Shown here piece after piece: positions 27,248 through 37,186 of a stretch of 55,856 bases of DNA. Source of the stretch: Halostagnicola kamekurae (GTDB lineage: Archaea > Halobacteriota > Halobacteria > Halobacteriales > Natrialbaceae); assembly GCF_900116205.1 (NCBI RefSeq), contig NZ_FOZS01000007.1, positions 1 through 55,856 on the forward strand, in the 5' to 3' direction. Within the stretch, counting starts at the first letter, position 1; the number at the start of each line of letters is the position of its first letter. The position numbers and the translations under genes were made by a program. The notes under the pieces are model-generated. The model searched no databases, was not told the DNA's origin, and saw only the letters and a list, made by a program, of their open reading frames with translations.

Positions 27248-28786
27248 TCAGTTCGTGTCGGACGTCGTGGGGACGGTGATCCCATCGATCCGATCTAGCG
27301 CATCCTCCCGAGCGTTCCAGACCTCGAACATAGCCTCGTAGGAGTCACTGAAGTATTCGTACCATTCGTCGTACTGCGAGGCGCGCTCAGGTCGGGGTTC
27401 GTACGTCCGGTCAACAGTGGTCGTCTTCTCTGCGGCAGAGGGGATATCGTCGTACACTCCGGTGGCGACACCAGCAAGTAGCGCGACGCCTTTTGCGCCG
27501 AACTCATCGCCGACTGGAACGGAAATCGGCGTATCGAGGCAGTCGGCGAACATCTGGCACCAGAAGTCCGAGCGGGCGCCGCCACCGCTGATCAGGATCC
27601 TATTGGGATCACCAGCCATGTGTTCGAAGCAGTCTCTCATCGCCAGCGTGACGCCTTCGTAGACGGCACGGAGCAGGTATTCCCGATCGTGTTCCGGCGA
27701 CATTCCAAGGAACTGCGCCCGAGCCGACGTCTCCAGGAACGGGCTACGTTCGCCCGACGTACTGAGATAGGGGTGGTAGAGTACGCCATCCGAACCGATC
27801 GGAATCTCCTCGAGGTCAGGAACGATTTCGGCGAAGTCCTGTCCGCCAGCGATCTCCTCGAACGCCCAGTCGAGATTCGGTGTGCCGGCCATCGATGCCA
27901 TTGCCCGGACGTAGAAGTCGTCTTCGACCGCGAAGAGAAAGCCCGTTCCCTCGGTTTCCTCGGGTGCTTCGTCGAGTATTAGCTGGTTGAGCGACGTCGT
28001 TCCGACGACCGAAGAGCTATCGCCCTTCTGAGCGGCACCGCTGCCGATCCCCGACGCAACGATATCGATCGCACCCGAAACGACCGGCGTACCGGCCGGA
28101 AGCCCGGTTGCTTCAGCGCCCTCACCGGTCACATTACCAATAATTTCCGACGCCGACTCGAGACGGGGAAGCATCTCGTCAAGACCGTCAACATCAACTA
28201 ATTCAGGAACGATATCCGAGTACTCTCCCGTTTCGATGTCGATGAACGGAAGCGATGCGTCGCTCCGATCAGTCGTTCGCTCTCCCGTGAGACGGTACTT
28301 GAGCCAGTCCTTCGAACAGAAGACAGTTTCGGCGCGTTCGATGGACTCGGGTTCCTCGTCAGCGAGCCACTGGAGAATCGGCAGCGGCGCTCCAGGGAAC
28401 AGATCGCTACCGCAGATGTTAGCGATGAGGGGTGCGACACCAGATTCTTCCCACTCGTTGACGTACTTCGACGCACGACCGTCGTTCCAGAGGATCGCAT
28501 TGCGAACTGGATCGCCCGCTTCGTCAATCAACCAGCAGCCGTCGCCCTGTCCGGTCATTCCGATACCGATGATAGTATCGGGGTCGTCCAACGCATCGAC
28601 GACATCTCGGATCGTCTCGGTCGTCAGCGTCCACGTCCGTTCCATGTCCTGCTCTACCCATCCGGTCTCCGGTTGTTGGAGGGAGTTGTCCCTCGCAGCT
28701 CGGTGAAGTTCATTCCCGTCGAGGTCGAACGCGACTGATTTAATCCGAGTCGTACCTGCATCTACACCTATGAGTATGTGACTCAT
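27248..28786 (-). CDS. FGGY-family carbohydrate kinase
   Basis: A 512-residue kinase with the two-domain FGGY actin-like fold. The phosphate-1 motif GVDAGTTRIKSVAFDLDGNE opens the protein. GMTGQGDGCWLIDEAG and AILWNDGRAS follow, and the adenosine/FGGY region has SGGGARSDFWCQMFADCLD and GAKGVALLAGVATG. It transfers phosphate from ATP to a sugar, ketose or polyol. It is not a canonical glycerol kinase and resembles xylulokinase/L-xylulose- or erythritol-type kinases. An upstream in-frame start at 28828 exists, but the ATG at 28786 gives the normal N-terminus and has an AT-rich TTTATTAGT about 25 nt before it. It is divergent from the dehydrogenase at 29085 across a 298-bp control region. Confidence 0.88.
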   Translation of the reverse strand: MSHILIGVDAGTTRIKSVAFDLDGNELHRAARDNSLQQPETGWVEQDMERTWTLTTETIRDVVDALDDPDTIIGIGMTGQGDGCWLIDEAGDPVRNAILWNDGRASKYVNEWEESGVAPLIANICGSDLFPGAPLPILQWLADEEPESIERAETVFCSKDWLKYRLTGERTTDRSDASLPFIDIETGEYSDIVPELVDVDGLDEMLPRLESASEIIGNVTGEGAEATGLPAGTPVVSGAIDIVASGIGSGAAQKGDSSSVVGTTSLNQLILDEAPEETEGTGFLFAVEDDFYVRAMASMAGTPNLDWAFEEIAGGQDFAEIVPDLEEIPIGSDGVLYHPYLSTSGERSPFLETSARAQFLGMSPEHDREYLLRAVYEGVTLAMRDCFEHMAGDPNRILISGGGARSDFWCQMFADCLDTPISVPVGDEFGAKGVALLAGVATGVYDDIPSAAEKTTTVDRTYEPRPERASQYDEWYEYFSDSYEAMFEVWNAREDALDRIDGITVPTTSDTN

Positions 28787-29084
28787 GCATATGCAGTATA
28801 AATCATTACTAATAAATTTTCCCGTCACACCCGTTCTTCACGTGCTTCTCCGTGTTCTCAAAACAACTAACAAAAACATTTATTATGTGTGGTTTGGAAT
28901 ACCAAAGCGCTGCGAAAGACCCGCAACAACGGAACACTGTATAGGGAGCCTAACGTGCAGGGCATAGAGTCAAGTAGTCGAGGCGATCGATCGTGGTGAC
29001 CGACTACGAAAGAAAGCAAACCGCTACTCGACAGGAAAATCACGGCGGTCTACGGAACCCGTCTGATATCACCGAACAAAACGA
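28787..29084. promoter_or_regulatory. Divergent control region of the catabolic cluster
   Basis: It has an AT-rich TTTATTAGT for the kinase (about 28808-28818, minus strand) and TTTATTATG (about 28879-28887) for the rightward operon. Immediately after the latter lies the inverted repeat TTTGG-AATA-CCAAA (28893-28906), where a repressor would overlap the transcription start. The rightward 5' leader would then be about 175 nt. Confidence 0.45.
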
Positions 29085-30158
29085 ATGAAAGCACTCGTCA
29101 CGGCGAATTTCGACGACGCGAACTTGAACAGACTGCAGGACGACCTCGGTATGGTGATCGACTACCGACCGATCAAGGAGCGATCCGAGCGACTATCCCA
29201 GTCCGAACTCGAAGTTCTCCTCGAGGATGTCGACGTGTTTGTCGTCGGGTACGAGGGTGTCTCAGCCGAGGTGATGGATACGGCCGAAAATTTGCAGGTG
29301 ATCGCCTGTTCCCGCGGCGGCCCGGAGGCCAATGTGGACATCGATGCCGCGACGGATCGCGGGATTCCCGTCCTATACGCGCCCGAGCGGAACGCGGTTA
29401 GCGTGGCCGATTTTACCGTCGGAATGATCCTTGCATCGACACGGAACATCGCCCGTAGCCATCATCTGCTCCACACTCAAACGTACACAGGCGAACCGGT
29501 CGCCGACGCAGCAGGCGGTGGCGAGCGGGAGGATGTTACGTGGGGCATCGCGAAGGGGTCGCCGTACGCCGAACTCGCTGGGCCGGAACTCGAGGGAAAG
29601 ACCCTTGGAATCGTCGGCATGGGTGCAATCGGTCAGAACGTTGCCCAGCGTGCCGACGGGTTTGGCGTCGAAATGCTCGGGGTCGATCCTTTTGTCGACA
29701 CTGAAGCGATGGCCGAACACGGCGTCACGAAGGTCAAACTGGACGAACTCTGTGAGCGCTCGGATATCGTGACGGTACACTGTCCCGTGACCGAGGCGAC
29801 TCGTAACCTAATCGGCGAAGCGGAGTTCGATCTCATGCCGCAGAATGCGTACTTCGTTAACATTGCCCGCGGTGCAATCATCGAGCAGGACGCACTGGTC
29901 GACGCGCTTCGGAATGACCAGCTCGCAGGCGCTGCACTCGACGTGTATGACCGAGAACCGCTCCCCGACGGCCACCCGCTCCTAGAGTTGCCGAACGTGG
30001 TGACGACACCTCACATCGCAGGCGCCGCGCACGAAGTCGTGAATCGCCACGCTGCGATGCTGACTGACGATATCGCGGCGCTCCTCGCGGGACGAGAACC
30101 CGAACACGTCGCAAACGAAGAGGCGCTCGCCGGACTAACCGTTGGCGACGAGACCTGA
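29085..30158 (+). CDS. D-isomer-specific 2-hydroxyacid dehydrogenase
   Basis: A 357-residue NAD(P)-dependent dehydrogenase of the phosphoglycerate dehydrogenase type. The Rossmann signature is TLGIVGMGAIGQNVAQRADG (about 177-196). The catalytic set is an Arg in NIARGAIIEQDALVDAL, a Glu in ALDVYDREPLP and a His in NVVTTPHIAGAAHE. An insert of about 30 residues at 145-175 (DAAGGGEREDVTWGIAKGSP) is unusual for plain PGDH and suggests a specialised sub-family. It is the first gene of the rightward operon (then aldolase and GlcG-like). The substrate is probably a hydroxy or keto acid from the pathway; I cannot name it. Confidence 0.88.
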   Translation: MKALVTANFDDANLNRLQDDLGMVIDYRPIKERSERLSQSELEVLLEDVDVFVVGYEGVSAEVMDTAENLQVIACSRGGPEANVDIDAATDRGIPVLYAPERNAVSVADFTVGMILASTRNIARSHHLLHTQTYTGEPVADAAGGGEREDVTWGIAKGSPYAELAGPELEGKTLGIVGMGAIGQNVAQRADGFGVEMLGVDPFVDTEAMAEHGVTKVKLDELCERSDIVTVHCPVTEATRNLIGEAEFDLMPQNAYFVNIARGAIIEQDALVDALRNDQLAGAALDVYDREPLPDGHPLLELPNVVTTPHIAGAAHEVVNRHAAMLTDDIAALLAGREPEHVANEEALAGLTVGDET

Positions 30159-30206
30159 CCGAATCGCAGACAGACACCGACGTGGACACGGTGACAGTTC
30201 ACAACG

Positions 30207-30863
30207 ATGAAATCAATGGTACAAGAACTCACGGAAGAACGGACCGCAGTGGCGGAACTCGGAAAGCGGATGCTCGAACAGGAGCTTACCAAAGGAACGG
30301 GCGGTAACATCAGCGCCCAGTCGGGCGATCACGTTGCGATCAGCCCCTCTGGGATACCCTACGACGAAATTACGCCGGAGGACGTGCCGATCGTTGACCT
30401 GCACGGCGAACAGGTCACCGGTGAGCCCGCTCCCTCCAGCGAGTTTCGGATGCACACCGACGTACTACGCGAGCGGAGCGAGGTTGGCGGCGTGGTGCAC
30501 ACACACTCGCCGTATGCCAGCACGTTCGCCAGCCTCGGCGAGCCGGTTCCCGCTTCACATTACCTGATCGCATTTGTCGGTGATCAGGTACCTGTCGCTC
30601 CGTACGAAACCTACGGAACAGCCGAATTGGCCGAGACAGCTCTCGAGACGCTCGGCGAAGAGTACAACGCCTGCCTGCTCGAGAATCACGGCGTACTCGC
30701 AGTCGGAGAGTCAGTCGAAGCAGCTTTCGAAGTCGCATTGATGACTGAATACTGCGCTCGCATCCACTACCAGGCGATCAGTGTGGGCGAGCCTAACATC
30801 TTGCCCGATCAAGAGATTGACACGCTCCTTGATCGGTTCGCGGACTATGGACAGGATCACTGA
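30207..30863 (+). CDS. Class II aldolase (FucA/AraD family)
   Basis: A 218-residue zinc-dependent class II aldolase or epimerase. The phosphate-binding start is TKGTGGNISAQSGDHVAISP. The metal ligands are the pair HTHSPYASTF and a third histidine in LLENHGVLAVG. The catalytic Glu is probably in SSEFRMHTDVLRERSEVGGV. Members cleave fuculose-1-P, rhamnulose-1-P or related ketose phosphates to DHAP plus an aldehyde, epimerise ribulose-5-P, or decarboxylate keto-tetronate phosphates. A second possible ATG at 30216 gives a 9-nt shorter gene. It lies 49 nt downstream of the 2-hydroxyacid dehydrogenase and 23 nt upstream of the GlcG-like gene. DHAP as product would link it to glpABC in the same cluster; this is inference. 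Confidence 0.87.
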   Translation: MKSMVQELTEERTAVAELGKRMLEQELTKGTGGNISAQSGDHVAISPSGIPYDEITPEDVPIVDLHGEQVTGEPAPSSEFRMHTDVLRERSEVGGVVHTHSPYASTFASLGEPVPASHYLIAFVGDQVPVAPYETYGTAELAETALETLGEEYNACLLENHGVLAVGESVEAAFEVALMTEYCARIHYQAISVGEPNILPDQEIDTLLDRFADYGQDH

Positions 30864-30885
30864 CTACAAACACAGTAAATACACA

Positions 30886-31302
30886 ATGGTTCAATCGATC
30901 ACACTCGAGACGGCAAAGGAAGTAATCAACGCAGCTGAAGATGCGGCAGCGGCCATCGATAACCCGATGGTGATCACTGTCGTCAATTCCGAAGGGAACC
31001 TCGTCGCACAGCAGCGGATGAACAACGCTTGGCTCGCATCGGTGAGCATCTCCCGCAATAAGGCATACACATCCGCCGCTCTGGACATGCCCACTCACGA
31101 ACTCGCGAAGGCGACCCAGCCCGGCGAGTCGCTCTGGGGGCTCCAGACCACGGACGATAATCAGCTCGTCGTATTCGGTGGCGGGTATCCTCTCGTTCAC
31201 GATGGCGAAATTGTGGGCGCCATCGGCGTCAGCGGCGGCGCAGTTGAACAAGACCGTACCGTCGCTGAAGCGGGCGTCGACGCCTTCGAAGGGATGCACT
31301 GA
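30886..31302 (+). CDS. GlcG/HbpS-type (DUF336) small protein
   Basis: A 138-residue protein of the GlcG/HbpS group. It begins MVQSITLETAKEVINAAEDA, then MVITVVNSEGNLVAQQRM, SISRNKAYTSAALDMPTHEL and GGGYPLVHDGEIVGAIGVSG, the usual family blocks in order. Relatives bind haem or cobalamin-like ligands or occur as accessory proteins in diol and glycolate utilisation; the molecular job is often unknown. The frame extends upstream, but the ATG at 30886 gives the family length and lies 23 nt after the aldolase stop. It ends the first transcription block of the cluster. Confidence 0.85.
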   Translation: MVQSITLETAKEVINAAEDAAAAIDNPMVITVVNSEGNLVAQQRMNNAWLASVSISRNKAYTSAALDMPTHELAKATQPGESLWGLQTTDDNQLVVFGGGYPLVHDGEIVGAIGVSGGAVEQDRTVAEAGVDAFEGMH

Positions 31303-31336
31303 CGGCCACCAGCGCAACTGGTGAGCAGTTTTCCGA

Positions 31337-31350
31337 ATAGTAATTACTAT
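31337..31350. promoter_or_regulatory. 14-bp perfect palindrome upstream of membrane-protein gene
   Basis: ATAGTAATTACTAT reads identically on both strands. It lies about 20 nt upstream of a TATA-like stretch (TATATTTATAATG, about 31368-31380) that would drive the 43-codon ORF and the membrane protein. A candidate activator or repressor site. Confidence 0.4.
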
Positions 31351-31392
31351 CCCATCATTTATTAATAGTTATATTTATAATGTAGCAATTTG

Positions 31393-31524
31393 ATGTCTGA
31401 TCCGGAGCTAGAGATGATAAATAATCAAAGACCGCAGATCGGACAAGACGAGTCTACAGACCGAAAACAGCGATATCGGCACAGCCCGCCTAGTCGAGAA
31501 GTCGACGTTCGAGAGGTGAGGTGA
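31393..31524 (+). CDS. 43-residue hydrophilic ORF coupled to the membrane-protein gene
   Basis: ATG at 31393 to TGA at 31522-31524 gives a highly charged peptide starting MSDPELEMINNQRPQIG and ending REVDVREVR. The stop is one base before the ATG of the 349-residue membrane protein, and a TATA-like element lies close upstream. It could be a real microprotein or a leader ORF that couples translation. I see no domain. Confidence 0.4.
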   Translation: MSDPELEMINNQRPQIGQDESTDRKQRYRHSPPSREVDVREVR

Positions 31525-31525
31525 G

Positions 31526-32575
31526 ATGGTCGATATCATGGCGATCTGGTCGCTCGAGTATCTCTTGCTGGCCGTAGCTGGAGGCGCGTTCGGAGCAGCG
31601 ATCGGGGGCCTTCCCGCGTTCATCTTCACTGGATTCATGGTAATTGCCGGAGAGGCGGCGAATCTAGGTGGAAACGCTGCAGCCGGTGGCGACGCGGCGA
31701 CTATCATGATCACCGATTCGATCGCGTTCGGTCCCGTGTTCGGACCTCATATCAGCTTCGCCGCCGGTGCGGCCGCCTCGGCGTACGCTGCAAAGCAGGG
31801 ATACATGGACACGGACTACGACTACCATCAAGCCAAAAACATCAACTACGCGTTCGGCACAAAGCCGGACGTACTCGCGGTCGGTGCACTGTTCGGAGCT
31901 GCTGGGTATGTGATGGTCGAAGCGCTCGTCGCCTTCTCAATGCCGTTCGACCAGGTTGCGATGGGCGTTGTCCTGTCAGCTGTACTCCACCGCATCGTGT
32001 TCGGCTACGACGTTGTCGGTACTCCCGCCACGGGATGGCTCAACATGACGCCGTTCGAACGGGAAGATCGACGGCCGTCAGATGCCGTTGCTACCGACGG
32101 TGGCGTTGTGGGAGAACGATACGTCGTCGAACCGTGGCTTCCCCAACAGTACAAGTGGCTCAACGTAGCGCTTCTCGGCGTCGTCGTGGGCGTTCTGGGC
32201 GCGTACATCGGGTACGCGAGCGAGAGCGTGTTCCTCCCGTTCGGGATCAGTGCCGCCTCGCTGGTATTCCTGAGTATCGGTCACGAAAACTTCCCAGTCA
32301 CACACCATATTACGTTCCCGGCGAGCACCGCCGTGTTTGCCCTCGCTGGGACTGATCCAGTCTCGTCGGTTTCACTTTTCGGAGTCGTCACTGTCGGAGC
32401 CGCATTCGGTGCGGTGTGTGCGCTTTTCGGTGAACTGTTTCAACGGGTCTTCTACGCACACGGCGACACACACTTGGATCCGCCCGCTGCAGCCATTGTC
32501 TTCGGGACCTTCCTGATCCCGGTGTGTAACGTACTCGGTATCCTGCCGGGGAGCGCATGGATTCCCGCATTGTAA
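31526..32575 (+). CDS. Unrecognised polytopic membrane protein, candidate transporter
   Basis: A 349-residue protein with about eight hydrophobic segments. The first half runs YLLLAVAGGAFGAAIGGLPA to MPFDQVAMGVVLSAVLHRIV. A polar loop of about 50 residues (FEREDRRPSDAVATDGG) follows at about 175-210. The second half begins LNVALLGVVVGVLGAYIGYA. Glycine- and alanine-rich re-entrant-like stretches occur in both halves (IAGEAANLGGNAAAGGDAAT, then ISAASLVFLSIGHENF and HHITFPASTAVFALAG), which hints at an internal duplication. I cannot place it in a named transporter family. It is the only membrane protein in the 26-38 kb catabolic cluster, which otherwise has no visible uptake system, so it may be the permease. 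Neither direction nor substrate is known. Confidence 0.7.
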   Translation: MVDIMAIWSLEYLLLAVAGGAFGAAIGGLPAFIFTGFMVIAGEAANLGGNAAAGGDAATIMITDSIAFGPVFGPHISFAAGAAASAYAAKQGYMDTDYDYHQAKNINYAFGTKPDVLAVGALFGAAGYVMVEALVAFSMPFDQVAMGVVLSAVLHRIVFGYDVVGTPATGWLNMTPFEREDRRPSDAVATDGGVVGERYVVEPWLPQQYKWLNVALLGVVVGVLGAYIGYASESVFLPFGISAASLVFLSIGHENFPVTHHITFPASTAVFALAGTDPVSSVSLFGVVTVGAAFGAVCALFGELFQRVFYAHGDTHLDPPAAAIVFGTFLIPVCNVLGILPGSAWIPAL

Positions 32576-32653
32576 CGAAGTTATAGTCGGCGGATTTCAG
32601 AACAACCAAACACAACAATTATAATCATCGTCTTCGTGGTATTTTGTGATTCC

Positions 32654-34348
32654 ATGCCCTATTCAATCGTCGTCGTCGGTGGCGGAGCGACTGGTACGGG
32701 AACCGCCCGTGATCTCGCTATGAGGGGGTTCGACGTTACGCTCGTCGAACGAGGAAATCTCACCGAGGGGACTACGGGCCGTACCCATGGCCACCTCCAT
32801 AGCGGTGGTCGATACGCCGTCAGCGATCAGGAAAGCGCTATTGACTGCATGCAAGAAAACCAGATACTGCGAGACATCGCTGGTCATTGCATCGAAGATA
32901 CTGGTGGCCTCTTCGTCCAACTCGAGGGTGATCCCGACGAGTACTTCGAGGAGAAACTCCGAGGCTGTGCGGAGTGTAACATCCCGACGACCGTTATTTC
33001 AGGAGAAGAGGCCCGTCGACGTGAGCCCTATCTCTCTAACGAAGTAAAACGAGCGATACGGGTTCCCGACGGTGCAATCGATCCGTTCCGACTCTGCGTT
33101 GCAAACGCTTCCGACGCGGTCAACCACGGCGCGACCGTCGAAACACACACGGAAGTCGTCGACGTCTTAGTCAACGAGGGGTCTGTTACTGGCGTCGAAA
33201 TCGAGCGTCAGGGGCCGAACTACCTAGGCAAAGGATCCGAAGGGGATACCAAAACGCTCGAAGCTGACTTCGTCGTCAGTGCTACCGGCGCGTGGGCCGG
33301 ACAACTGGCAGCAATGGCAGGTATCGAACTAGAGATGTCAATTTCGAAAGGCGCGATGGTCGTCACGAACGTCCGGCAACTAGATACCGTGATCAACCGT
33401 TGCCTCCCGAAAGGAGAAGGAGACACGATCATCCCGCACGAGACGACCGTTCTCCTCGGCGCCAACGACGACTCCATCGAGGACCCGGACGATTATCCCG
33501 AAGAACAGTGGGAAGTCGACATGATGATAGACATCGCCTCGGAGATGGTCCCAGTTGTCGCCGATGCACGTATGATCCGGGCGTACTGGGGCGTACGACC
33601 GTTGTATGACCCGGATCCCGAATCGACGTCAGATCCCGGCGACGTCACGCGGAACTACTTCGTGCTCGACCACGACGAACGCGACGGTGTCGAGGGATTC
33701 GTTTCGATCGTCGGTGGGAAACTAACGACGTACCGCGAAATGGCCGAATCCGTTACCAACCACGTATGTGACTCTCTCGATGTCGACGTCGACGGCCGAA
33801 CACATCAGGAACCTCTTCCGGGAAGCTCCGATCCGTCTCTTCTCGATGAGTACATGGACAAGTTCAACTTGCGCTCACCTATCGCCCGTCGAAGTCGCCA
33901 GCGACTCGGCGATCGCACACCAGCGGTGCTTGATATCGATGGGGCGAATCCAATTGTCTGTGAATGTGAGGGTGTTACTCGCGCAGAAATTCGAGACGCT
34001 ATCAGCCGAGTTGGTGCAGACTTGAACGGTGTTAGACTACAGACTCGAGCCTCGATGGGGAACTGTCAAGGAGGGTTTTGTACCCATCGGATGGGTGCTG
34101 AATTGTACGACGACCACGGGAGCGGGGCCGCTCGAGACGCTATCGATAATCTCTACCAAGAGCGCTGGAAGGGGCAGCGTCACACTCTCTGGGGCGAACA
34201 ACTCTCGCAAGCGATGTTGAACCACATGATCCACGCGACCACGATGAACCACGACGCGGATCCAGCCGTCTTCGACGTGGATATCGATTACGGTGCGTAC
34301 GATGCCCAAAAGGCCGGGCACGTAACGGAGGACGGCCATGGCGATTGA
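32654..34348 (+). CDS. glpA: GlpA: anaerobic-type glycerol-3-phosphate dehydrogenase, FAD subunit
   Basis: A 564-residue flavoprotein that oxidises sn-glycerol-3-phosphate to DHAP in a GlpABC complex at the membrane. The FAD-binding start is [20 protein letters not shown], with the DAO-family [16 protein letters not shown] block next. [18 protein letters not shown] is the C-terminal FAD contact of the catalytic domain. The last 130 residues carry a BFD-like [2Fe-2S] site with four cysteines ([12 protein letters not shown] then MGNCQGGFC), as in GlpA. The ATG at 32654 is preferred over the upstream start at 32636, because a CAATTATAATC promoter element ends about 30 nt before it. It overlaps glpB by 11 nt. 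No glycerol kinase gene is adjacent, so a substrate other than glycerol-derived G3P is possible. Confidence 0.93.
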   Translation: MPYSIVVVGGGATGTGTARDLAMRGFDVTLVERGNLTEGTTGRTHGHLHSGGRYAVSDQESAIDCMQENQILRDIAGHCIEDTGGLFVQLEGDPDEYFEEKLRGCAECNIPTTVISGEEARRREPYLSNEVKRAIRVPDGAIDPFRLCVANASDAVNHGATVETHTEVVDVLVNEGSVTGVEIERQGPNYLGKGSEGDTKTLEADFVVSATGAWAGQLAAMAGIELEMSISKGAMVVTNVRQLDTVINRCLPKGEGDTIIPHETTVLLGANDDSIEDPDDYPEEQWEVDMMIDIASEMVPVVADARMIRAYWGVRPLYDPDPESTSDPGDVTRNYFVLDHDERDGVEGFVSIVGGKLTTYREMAESVTNHVCDSLDVDVDGRTHQEPLPGSSDPSLLDEYMDKFNLRSPIARRSRQRLGDRTPAVLDIDGANPIVCECEGVTRAEIRDAISRVGADLNGVRLQTRASMGNCQGGFCTHRMGAELYDDHGSGAARDAIDNLYQERWKGQRHTLWGEQLSQAMLNHMIHATTMNHDADPAVFDVDIDYGAYDAQKAGHVTEDGHGD

Positions 34349-35729
34349 GAGCGACGTTCTCGTCATCGGCGGTGGGCTCGCCGGCGTCACGAGCGCCGTC
34401 GCAGCCGCTCGTACCGGCGCCGATGTCCGCCTGCTCTCTCACAAGAAGACGACACTCCGGCAAGCATCTGGGCTCGCTGACGGACTCGGATACATCCCCG
34501 GCCGGTCCCGCTCGGACGACCAAAGTGAGTACCTCTCCCAGGAGCGGAAAGACTTCCGGGAACTACGGGCGAGTCGTGACGAGTATCAGGGACCGCTGAT
34601 CAGACCGTTTGACGGGTTTACCGCCTTGCCCGACGACCATCCCTATTCGGTTCTCGGAGAAGACGCCCTTCGCTCGGGACTGTCGTTATTCGACGATCTC
34701 GTCGGCGACACGTATCTGGGCGAACACACGGAGAAGAACGCGCTCGTTCCGACATTCGGCGGGACGATAAAGCCGACGGCTCGATATCCGCGATCGGTAG
34801 CTGCGGGGATTGCCAGCGACGAGCGGCCGATGCTCGTCGTGGGGTTCCGGTCGCTCACTGACTTCGACGCCCGCATGGTCGCGGACAACCTCGAAGCTGC
34901 CGACGTTCCGTTCGAGGTAACCGGTGCCGAAGTGGAGTTTACCGAACAGTTCCCCGCTGACGCCAAAGTGACCCGTTATGCGAGGGTGCTCGATCACGAC
35001 GAGCGCATCGGCGGGACACCTGCACGCCAAGCCTTAGTCGACGCCGTCGAGACTTCCGCCAACGATGTAGAACGTATCGGGTTCCCCGCACTTCTCGGCG
35101 ACGACAACGCTCAGGAGGTTCGCGCCGACCTCGGTGATCGACTGGGTGCAGACGTGTTCGAGATTCCGACGGGGCCACCGAGCCTTCCTGGACTCCGTCT
35201 GGAGGACCAATTATATGCAGCACTGGACACCGAAGGGGTGCAGTACGAGACGGGGTGTCCCGTCGTAGATTACGAGACAACAGTCGAGACACCGGGCAAA
35301 CTCGAGTCCGTACTGGTCGAGCGGAGTGGTCGAAAGATCCCCTATACGGCCGCGACGTTCGTGCTCGCGACCGGCGGGCTCGTCGGGAAGGGGATCGATT
35401 CTGACCGTGACCACGTCTACGAGCCGGTATTCGACTGTCACATCCCGCAACCGTCGGATCGGTACGATTGGTTCACTGACGATGCTTTCGGCGATCATCT
35501 CTACGCCCGATTTGGAATCGAACACGATACTACGATGCGTCCGCTTGACGCGGACGGTAATCCAGAGTTTACCAACCTATACGCTGCCGGAGCGGTGGTG
35601 GGCGGCGCAGATGTCGCCCGCGAGAAATCCGCTAGCGGTGTTTCGCTGGCGACCGGCGTCGTCGCCGGAAGAAAAGCTGCAGCAGCGATTAGTGACTCGA
35701 GTGCCGACTTGAAGATGACGAAAATCTAA
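34338..35729 (+). CDS. glpB: GlpB: glycerol-3-phosphate dehydrogenase subunit B
   Basis: A 463-residue flavoprotein-like subunit. The dinucleotide-binding motif is [20 protein letters not shown], then [11 protein letters not shown]. The C-terminal [20 protein letters not shown], followed by [16 protein letters not shown], is characteristic of GlpB. It probably passes electrons between GlpA and the iron-sulphur subunit GlpC. It starts inside the end of glpA and ends 2 nt before glpC, so the three form one translationally coupled unit. Length and motifs are normal for haloarchaeal GlpB. Confidence 0.92.
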   Translation: MAIESDVLVIGGGLAGVTSAVAAARTGADVRLLSHKKTTLRQASGLADGLGYIPGRSRSDDQSEYLSQERKDFRELRASRDEYQGPLIRPFDGFTALPDDHPYSVLGEDALRSGLSLFDDLVGDTYLGEHTEKNALVPTFGGTIKPTARYPRSVAAGIASDERPMLVVGFRSLTDFDARMVADNLEAADVPFEVTGAEVEFTEQFPADAKVTRYARVLDHDERIGGTPARQALVDAVETSANDVERIGFPALLGDDNAQEVRADLGDRLGADVFEIPTGPPSLPGLRLEDQLYAALDTEGVQYETGCPVVDYETTVETPGKLESVLVERSGRKIPYTAATFVLATGGLVGKGIDSDRDHVYEPVFDCHIPQPSDRYDWFTDDAFGDHLYARFGIEHDTTMRPLDADGNPEFTNLYAAGAVVGGADVAREKSASGVSLATGVVAGRKAAAAISDSSADLKMTKI

Positions 35730-35731
35730 CA

Positions 35732-37090
35732 ATGGCTGACGACACTGATCAGACCGACGATACGACTGCACAGCCCTACGCATTAGATAGCGGATCTGCT
35801 GGTGGATCCGCCGATCAGGCAACGCTCACCGACGAGGAATCGGATGTTACCCAGGTGTTTCCGGAAAAAGAGTTGGATCTGCGCGCCGGTGCTGACGACT
35901 GCTACAAGTGCACGACGTGTGATGTCTCGTGCCCGGTTGCGGAAGTCGACGAAGAGTTCCCGGGGCCGAAGTTTCAGGGACCCGAGCAGTGGCGGCTTAA
36001 GCGAAAGGAAGACGTCGACATCGACGACTCGATCACGTCTTGTTCGAATTGTATGCGGTGTGATTCTGCGTGTCCGTCAAACGTACCGCTCTCGCAAATG
36101 CACAACGAGGCACGTGGTGAATACGTTGACGAACAGATGGCGGTGTTCTCGCGGGAGTATATTCGCAATCGAATTCTCTCGAACTACCGTACATCGGCTC
36201 GAGTGGCGTCGAAAGTCCCCCATCTGTCCAACTTCATGATGAACTTCAGTCCCGTTCGGTGGCTAATGGAGAAGACACTTGGCGTCACGAAAGAACGGGA
36301 GTTTCCAAAGTTCGCCTCAGAAACGTTCCAGGAATGGTGGCAAAACCGCAGTGGAGCGGATGTACAAAATGCCGACAAACAGATCGCGTACTTCCATGGC
36401 TGCTACTCGAACTACAATACGCCGGAGGTGGCGAAAGCCATGGTGCGGGTGTTTGAGCGCTTCGACTACGAGGTGCTGGTCCCACCACAGCAGTGTTCCG
36501 GGACACCAATGTTTGCTAACGGTATGCTTTCCGACGCGAGAAGACACGCAGTGACGAACGTGGAAGAACTCGCTGCGGCGATTGATGACGGGGCGGACAT
36601 CATCGCGTCGTGTACGTCGTGCTCGCTGTCGCTCCGACAGGAATACCCCGAACTATTCGATATTGATCGAATCAACGATGTTGCAGATAATACGTTCGAA
36701 GCAATAGAATACCTTCGAATCCACGAGGATCTCACAGGAGTGCTCTCGGATGCTGAACTCGACGGGCAATCACTCGCCTACCACGGCCCGTGTCACGCCC
36801 GAAACCAGGGTCTCCACCGTCAAGCAATCGAGTTATTCCGTGATGTTGACGGTGTTCACGTCGAAGACGTAGGCGACTCCTGTTCTGGTATTTCGGGGAC
36901 CTACGGCTGGAAAGCCGAGAAGTACGAGACGTCCATGAAGATTGGCGAAGAGATGTTCGAACACATGGAACACGCAAAGGGTGAGACGGGACTGACTGAA
37001 TGTCCGACTTGTGCGATGCAAATGGAACATGGTACCGGGTACGAAATCTGGCATCCGCTCCAGTTGATCGAAGACGCAATTGTCGAGTGA
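35732..37090 (+). CDS. glpC: GlpC: iron-sulphur/CCG-domain subunit of glycerol-3-phosphate dehydrogenase
   Basis: A 452-residue electron-transfer subunit. Two [4Fe-4S] ferredoxin motifs lie near the N-terminus (CYKCTTCDVSCPV about 54-66 and CSNCMRCDSACPSNVP about 108-123). Two cysteine-rich CCG domains follow, seen as FHGCYSNYNTPE with SCTSCSLSLRQE, and HGPCHARNQG with CPTCAMQMEHG. It would deliver electrons from GlpAB to the quinone pool. An acidic N-terminal extension of about 50 residues is typical of haloarchaeal versions. It closes the glp unit; the SDR gene follows after 96 nt. Confidence 0.93.
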   Translation: MADDTDQTDDTTAQPYALDSGSAGGSADQATLTDEESDVTQVFPEKELDLRAGADDCYKCTTCDVSCPVAEVDEEFPGPKFQGPEQWRLKRKEDVDIDDSITSCSNCMRCDSACPSNVPLSQMHNEARGEYVDEQMAVFSREYIRNRILSNYRTSARVASKVPHLSNFMMNFSPVRWLMEKTLGVTKEREFPKFASETFQEWWQNRSGADVQNADKQIAYFHGCYSNYNTPEVAKAMVRVFERFDYEVLVPPQQCSGTPMFANGMLSDARRHAVTNVEELAAAIDDGADIIASCTSCSLSLRQEYPELFDIDRINDVADNTFEAIEYLRIHEDLTGVLSDAELDGQSLAYHGPCHARNQGLHRQAIELFRDVDGVHVEDVGDSCSGISGTYGWKAEKYETSMKIGEEMFEHMEHAKGETGLTECPTCAMQMEHGTGYEIWHPLQLIEDAIVE

Positions 37091-37186
37091 CATCTCTGAC
37101 GAACGAGCCGATTAACAAGTGCGAGGTGTTTGGAAACTCGATAGAGCATAACACTGAATATCCTTGAGATTACATCCATTAGTGAG

